From contig JAADEO010000141.1 of NCBI GenBank assembly GCA_013153415.1, positions 1 to 8,097 of the forward strand: a stretch of 8,097 nt of DNA, read 5' to 3'. Under the pieces are notes generated by a model. The model was not told where the DNA came from, did not search any database, and saw only the letters and a list, made by a program, of their open reading frames with translations. A program made the translations under genes and the position numbers. Within the stretch, counting starts at the first letter, position 1; each line of letters begins with the position of its first letter. Shown one piece after another: positions 4,588 through 8,097 of this stretch. Origin of the DNA: Deltaproteobacteria bacterium (GTDB lineage: Bacteria; Desulfobacterota; Anaeroferrophillalia; Anaeroferrophillales; Tharpellaceae).

Positions 4588-7587
4588 ATGGCAGGTATCG
4601 AGATCGTCAAAGAGCGCATCGCCAAACGTATGCAGGAGAATATCAGAACCCGCCATCGCCAGGGGGAGAAGAATCTGGCTTGGCTCAAGGAGAATCTCAA
4701 TCCCTATTTCTTTCTGACCATGGAGGAGTTTCCGGAAGCCATCGATCTGCTGGTGGCCGGACTTGATACCCTGGGTCTCAACCGCCATCTCCTGCTGGCC
4801 GACCGGGAGGAGCTCCTGATCGTTGCCGGAATCAGTAGCTCGGGATCGATCTACCGAACCCTGACCAATCTTCGTGAAACCCCCACTTATGCCGAGATCA
4901 CCCACTCCTATACGCCGTTGCCGGGTTCCGATGCCCTGCTCGAGATACAACGTTACGAATTCAAGCGGGTAACCAGTCGTGAGATCCGGGAAGCGGGCCG
5001 GGTCAGACTGCCGCGTGGGGTCTGCAAACAGGTCGAAGCGGCGATGGAGCGCCTCTATCCCGGTTGCGGCGAAAACCTGCGCCGCGATCTGGAGTTGCTG
5101 ATGCTCAACAATCCCGACTATTTGCGGGTTTCGCCCCCGGAACGGATCGCCCGGCTGCTCTGGCTCTACCGCCAGGGGTGCAACCATGACGGTCTCTATT
5201 TCGCGGTCGAGGAGGGGGTCGATGTCTGCCTGCATCCCGAAGTCCGGGTCCTTTTTTCAGTCGGCAACCCTCCGGGGCGAGGATTTCTCGAGCAGGTCCT
5301 CGAAGTCTTCCACCGGCTCGACGGTCCGGTCAGCCGGGCCTACTGCCTGGAGATCGCGACTGGTGTCAATCCCCATTTCCTGGGCACTTTCTACATCAAA
5401 AAACGGGAAGGTATGGATGAGGCCTACTTCCAGCGTTTGCAGAGAGAGCTCTACAATACCCAGATTTTGCATAACCAGGGCGCGCTTTACCGGCACTATG
5501 TGGTCGGCAACCTGGCCGATGGCGAGGACCTGCTGCTGATCAACGCGATGGTCGCTTTCTGCCACACCAACCTGGCTCACACCCAGCCCGATGTCTATGA
5601 TCTCAACGAGATCCGGCGCGCTTTTCTGGCCAGCCCCGAGATTGCCCTGCGTCTGGTGCGCTATTTCCGGGCCCGTTTCATGCCCGGTGTTTCCGGGCGT
5701 GAAGACGAGGTCGAACGTCTGCGGGCTGCGGCCGAGGCCGAGATCGAGGCCTACAATACCGGGCACCGCCATTTCGACGCCTTGCGGCGGACGATTTTCA
5801 GCACCGCCCTGCTGCTTACCCGTTTCACCCTGAAAACCAACTTCTTCGTGCCCGAGAAACACGCTCTCTCTTTCCGTCTCGATCCCGCCTACCTGCGGGC
5901 CATGGAGCCCGATTTTATCGCTGATTTGCCTTCCGGGGCGGCCCCGTTCAGGATCACTTTCTTCTTCGGGCGCTACGGGGCCGGTTACCATGTCGGTTTC
6001 TCCGATATCGCCCGCGGCGGCTGGCGTACGATCTCCTGTACCACCACCGATGATTTCCTGGCCACGGCTTCGACCCTGCTGCGCGAGGTCTACGTCCTCG
6101 CCCATACCCAGCACCTCAAGAACAAGGATATCTACGAGGGCGGTTCGAAGATGGTGGTGGTCCACGATGTCAGCGATCTCAAGGAACCGGCCGCCCGCCT
6201 GCAGAGCCTCTACAAGCTGCAGTACGGTTTCATCAACGCCTTTTTCGATATCTTCGTCACCGGGCCCGATGGCCGGGCCCGCAACCCCCTGGTGGTCGAT
6301 TATTACGGCGAGGAGGAGCCGATCGAACTCGGTCCCGACGAGAACATGCACGACGAGATGATCGAGCTGATCGCCCGCCAGTCGGTGAAAAGGGGTTACA
6401 TTCTTGGCAGCGGCGTGATCTCGAGCAAGAAGGTCGGCATCAACCATAAGCAGTACGGGGTCACCTCGCTGGGGGTGATCACCATGGCCGAGATCACCAT
6501 GGCCGAACTCGGAATAGATATGAGCCGGGACGAGTTCCGGGTCAAGTTCACCGGCGGTCCCAACGGCGATGTCGCCGGCAACGCCATGCGTCTGCTGCTG
6601 GAACGCTGCCCCCGGGTCAAAATCGTCCTGATCGTCGCCGGTTCCGGGGTCATCTGCGACCCCGACGGTATCGATCACGCCGAACTCGGCCGGATCGTAC
6701 TTAAGGATAATGTCAACGCTTTCGCCCCGGAAAAACTTCATCCCGGCGGTTTCATCCTGCTGCGCCGGGAGCGGCGCCGGGAGGGCCTGGTCGAACTCTA
6801 TAAACGGCTTTCCCGGAATGCCGGGGGAGTGATCGAGGAGTGGGTGACGACCGACGAGTTTTTCCGGGAGTTCGACAACCTGATCTTCACCGAGCCGGCC
6901 GACCTCTTCATTCCCGCCGGCGGTCGGCCCGAAACCGTCGACGAGAGCAACTGGCATAAGTTTTTCAATGCCGACGGGGAAGCGACCTGCAAGGCCATTG
7001 TCGAGGGGGCCAATTCATTCATCACTCCGGCGGCCCGGGACCGGCTCCAGGAAAAGGGCGTCGTGGTGATCCGCGACGCCGCCGCCAACAAGTGCGGGGT
7101 CATCTCCTCCTCCTACGAGATCATCGCCAACCTGGTGTTGAGCGAGCGGGAATTCATCCGCAACAAGGAGCGTTACGTCGCCGATGTGCTCGAAATCCTG
7201 GTCCGCCGGGCTTCCGACGAAGCGCGGCTCATCTTCCGGCGCCGGCGGCAGAGTCAGGGCAATCTCTCCTACACCGAAATCGCCGCATCCATCAGTACCG
7301 AGATCAACCGCAATTACGCCCGGCTCTTCGATTACTTCATGGCCCATACCGAACTCCTCGAGACTCTGGCCATGCGCCGGGTGCTGCGGGCCCACCTGCC
7401 CGCATTCCTGCGCCAGCCCCGTTATCTGTCCCGGCTGCCGAAACGCCTGCCGCTCAAATACCGGGCCGCGATGGTGGCCGCCGAGCTTGGGGCCCGGATG
7501 GTTTACGACGATGACTGGGGCAGTGATTTCGGAGCCGAACTCAAGGCCTACGTCCAGCGCAAGTTCGCCCCGGGAAATAATCCTTAA
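4588..7587 (+). CDS. Large NAD-type glutamate dehydrogenase (about 115-kDa class)
   Basis: A 999-residue enzyme predicted to interconvert glutamate and 2-oxoglutarate plus ammonium with NAD. The N-terminal 400 or so residues are a regulatory-type extension lacking catalytic motifs. The substrate domain contains FGRYGAGYHVGFSDIARGGWR (Arg476-Arg480 region) and KNKDIYEGGSK with probable catalytic Lys521. The dinucleotide-binding domain has GGPNGDVAGN (656-665), followed by VLIVAGSGVICDPDGID. VEGANSFITPAAR (805-817) and ANKCGVISSSYE (833-844) correspond to the conserved C-terminal active-site segments. A helical tail follows to 999. The size is well above ordinary 450-residue hexameric GDHs and below the 180-kDa bacterial class, closest to the fungal GDH2-like group. 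ATG has AAGGA upstream; spacing to the lysophospholipase gene is 4 bases, so the two are co-transcribed. Symbol withheld because naming varies. Confidence 0.92.
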   Translation: MAGIEIVKERIAKRMQENIRTRHRQGEKNLAWLKENLNPYFFLTMEEFPEAIDLLVAGLDTLGLNRHLLLADREELLIVAGISSSGSIYRTLTNLRETPTYAEITHSYTPLPGSDALLEIQRYEFKRVTSREIREAGRVRLPRGVCKQVEAAMERLYPGCGENLRRDLELLMLNNPDYLRVSPPERIARLLWLYRQGCNHDGLYFAVEEGVDVCLHPEVRVLFSVGNPPGRGFLEQVLEVFHRLDGPVSRAYCLEIATGVNPHFLGTFYIKKREGMDEAYFQRLQRELYNTQILHNQGALYRHYVVGNLADGEDLLLINAMVAFCHTNLAHTQPDVYDLNEIRRAFLASPEIALRLVRYFRARFMPGVSGREDEVERLRAAAEAEIEAYNTGHRHFDALRRTIFSTALLLTRFTLKTNFFVPEKHALSFRLDPAYLRAMEPDFIADLPSGAAPFRITFFFGRYGAGYHVGFSDIARGGWRTISCTTTDDFLATASTLLREVYVLAHTQHLKNKDIYEGGSKMVVVHDVSDLKEPAARLQSLYKLQYGFINAFFDIFVTGPDGRARNPLVVDYYGEEEPIELGPDENMHDEMIELIARQSVKRGYILGSGVISSKKVGINHKQYGVTSLGVITMAEITMAELGIDMSRDEFRVKFTGGPNGDVAGNAMRLLLERCPRVKIVLIVAGSGVICDPDGIDHAELGRIVLKDNVNAFAPEKLHPGGFILLRRERRREGLVELYKRLSRNAGGVIEEWVTTDEFFREFDNLIFTEPADLFIPAGGRPETVDESNWHKFFNADGEATCKAIVEGANSFITPAARDRLQEKGVVVIRDAAANKCGVISSSYEIIANLVLSEREFIRNKERYVADVLEILVRRASDEARLIFRRRRQSQGNLSYTEIAASISTEINRNYARLFDYFMAHTELLETLAMRRVLRAHLPAFLRQPRYLSRLPKRLPLKYRAAMVAAELGARMVYDDDWGSDFGAELKAYVQRKFAPGNNP

Positions 7588-7592
7588 AAGTC

Positions 7593-7618
7593 CGGGATGG
7601 TTCATAATCCCGTATTTT
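7593..7618 (+). terminator. Probable intrinsic terminator after glutamate dehydrogenase
   Basis: CGGGAT (7593-7598) and ATCCCG (7607-7612) form a 6-bp perfect stem with an 8-base loop, followed directly by TATTTT. It starts 6 bases after the stop codon. The short stem and interrupted T-tract make it moderate in strength. Confidence 0.5.
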
Positions 7619-7847
7619 CGTAGCTTCGAAGGTAATCACCCCGGGAAATGGCAGGCGGTGGGTCGGCGCAAAAACCGGAAGGTTGACAAATTGATCCGGA
7701 TATAGGATTAAGGCCCTTTTCCGGCTTCCGGGGGCCTCCGTATCGGGGCCCTCTGTAGTGATGAGGAGGGCCGGTCGGGTGAGGGCCGGGCCGGAAACGG
7801 CCGCTTGATTTCTGTTTCATTCAAGAAGAAGGGTGCGAGAGGAAAGT
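7619..7847 (+). other. Structured, G+C-rich intergenic leader ahead of the transporter
   Basis: No gene is supported here. A TTGACA at 7683-7688 is followed by TATAGGAT (7701-7708), a possible but tightly spaced promoter. Downstream lie three inverted repeats: AGGCCC/GGGCCT (7711-7716, 7732-7737) enclosing a smaller CCGG/CCGG stem; GGCCCTC/GAGGGCC (7747-7753, 7766-7772) with a 12-base loop; and GGCCG-GAAA-CGGCC (7789-7802), a stem closed by a GNRA tetraloop. A weaker CTTGA/TCAAG pair lies at 7804-7825. None matches a riboswitch class I recognise. The stretch could be a regulatory leader, a small RNA, or simply self-complementary because of its G+C content. Confidence 0.4.
7683..7708 (+). promoter_or_regulatory. 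Candidate promoter for the NSS transporter
   Basis: TTGACA (7683-7688) is a perfect -35. The best -10 is within TATAGGAT (7701-7708), but the spacer is only 12-14 bases, shorter than usual. If used, transcription would begin just before the hairpin series and give a leader of about 130 bases. Confidence 0.28.
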
Positions 7848-8097
7848 ATGGCGCAACGCAGTCACTGGAGCAGTAAACTCGGATTTCTATTGGCCGCTAT
7901 CGGTTCGGCGGTCGGTCTGGGCAATATCTGGCGTTTCGGTTATATGGCCTACGAGAACGGTGGCGGGGCTTTTCTGGTGCCCTACACGGTGGCCCTGGTG
8001 CTCGCCGGGATTCCGCTGATGATTCTTGAATACGCTCTTGGCCACCGTGAGGAGGCGGCTCCGCCCCTGGCTTTCGCCCGGATCTCGGGTAAATGGG
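7848..8097 (+). CDS. Sodium-dependent NSS/SNF-family transporter, N-terminal part
   Basis: The first 83 residues of a membrane transporter that continues past the window edge. The opening SHWSSKLGFLLAAIG followed by GSAVGLGNIWRFGY (19-32) is the signature of transmembrane helix 1 in neurotransmitter:sodium symporters, where the unwound helix binds Na+ and substrate. ENGGGAFLVPY then leads into helix 2 (VALVLAGIPLMILEYALG), as in LeuT. Bacterial members import amino acids with Na+ across the inner membrane; the substrate cannot be told from this part. ATG has AGAGG 5 bases upstream. It lies in the same direction as the glutamate dehydrogenase, beyond a probable terminator and a structured leader, so it likely has its own promoter. 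Family call is secure; the truncation is only the window edge. Confidence 0.93.
   Translation, partial: MAQRSHWSSKLGFLLAAIGSAVGLGNIWRFGYMAYENGGGAFLVPYTVALVLAGIPLMILEYALGHREEAAPPLAFARISGKW

Noticed and set aside
3552..4700. A 382-codon minus-strand frame antisense to the lysophospholipase
   Set aside because: Low-complexity composition, no family resemblance, and the opposite strand carries a complete catalytic triad protein.
5257..6957. A 566-codon open frame on the minus strand inside the glutamate dehydrogenase gene
   Set aside because: It is fully antisense to the conserved catalytic domains, has no recognisable domain, and such long mirror frames are common in G+C-rich coding DNA.
1..8097. 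tRNA, rRNA, CRISPR array, insertion sequence, phage or toxin-antitoxin genes
   Set aside because: No cloverleaf, regularly spaced repeats, transposase or integrase motifs were found on either strand.

Overview
The window looks like chromosomal DNA from a Gram-negative bacterium with fairly high G+C. Exported lipoproteins, a SlyB-type outer-membrane protein, a PldB-type lysophospholipase and a roughly 1000-residue NAD-type glutamate dehydrogenase all fit a proteobacterium in the broad sense. The left edge resembles a dispersed intergenic repeat that I recall from Geobacter/Desulfuromonas/Desulfobulbus-like genomes, which suggests Desulfobacterota (the former Deltaproteobacteria). That placement is an inference; no rRNA or marker gene is present.

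Layout: (1) Positions 1-85 hold the truncated end of a probable dispersed repeat. (2) Positions 105-1141, minus strand, hold a short unit: a SlyB-like glycine-zipper lipoprotein followed by an exported retropepsin-like protease (PF05618 type). A leader of about 150 bases carries two dyads over a candidate promoter and a strong 5'-UTR hairpin. (3) Positions 1296-3318, minus strand, hold a three-gene run: an AIM24/TIGR00266 protein, a thioredoxin-fold lipoprotein with a CPHC site (start overlapping the preceding stop) and an exported AhpC/TSA peroxiredoxin. (4) Positions 3319-3521 are a divergent intergenic region with promoter-like elements on both strands. (5) Positions 3522-7587, plus strand, hold a PldB-like lysophospholipase lipoprotein followed 4 bases later by a large glutamate dehydrogenase. 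(6) Positions 7588-7847 are a structured intergenic stretch with a probable terminator and three further G+C-rich hairpins. (7) From 7848 to the edge is the N-terminus of a sodium-dependent NSS-family transporter.

Working together: most of the minus-strand genes act in the cell envelope. The peroxiredoxin and the thiol lipoprotein make a plausible extracytoplasmic peroxide-detoxifying pair, and the SlyB-like protein and the protease a plausible envelope-maintenance pair. The plus-strand genes point to amino-acid use: an Na+-coupled amino-acid transporter next to a glutamate-oxidising dehydrogenase. The lysophospholipase is an odd partner for the dehydrogenase. I found no phage, IS, CRISPR, defence or biosynthetic-cluster genes. 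All complete genes belong to recognisable families, and the least understood elements are the edge repeat, the AIM24-thiol-peroxidase arrangement and the structured leaders.
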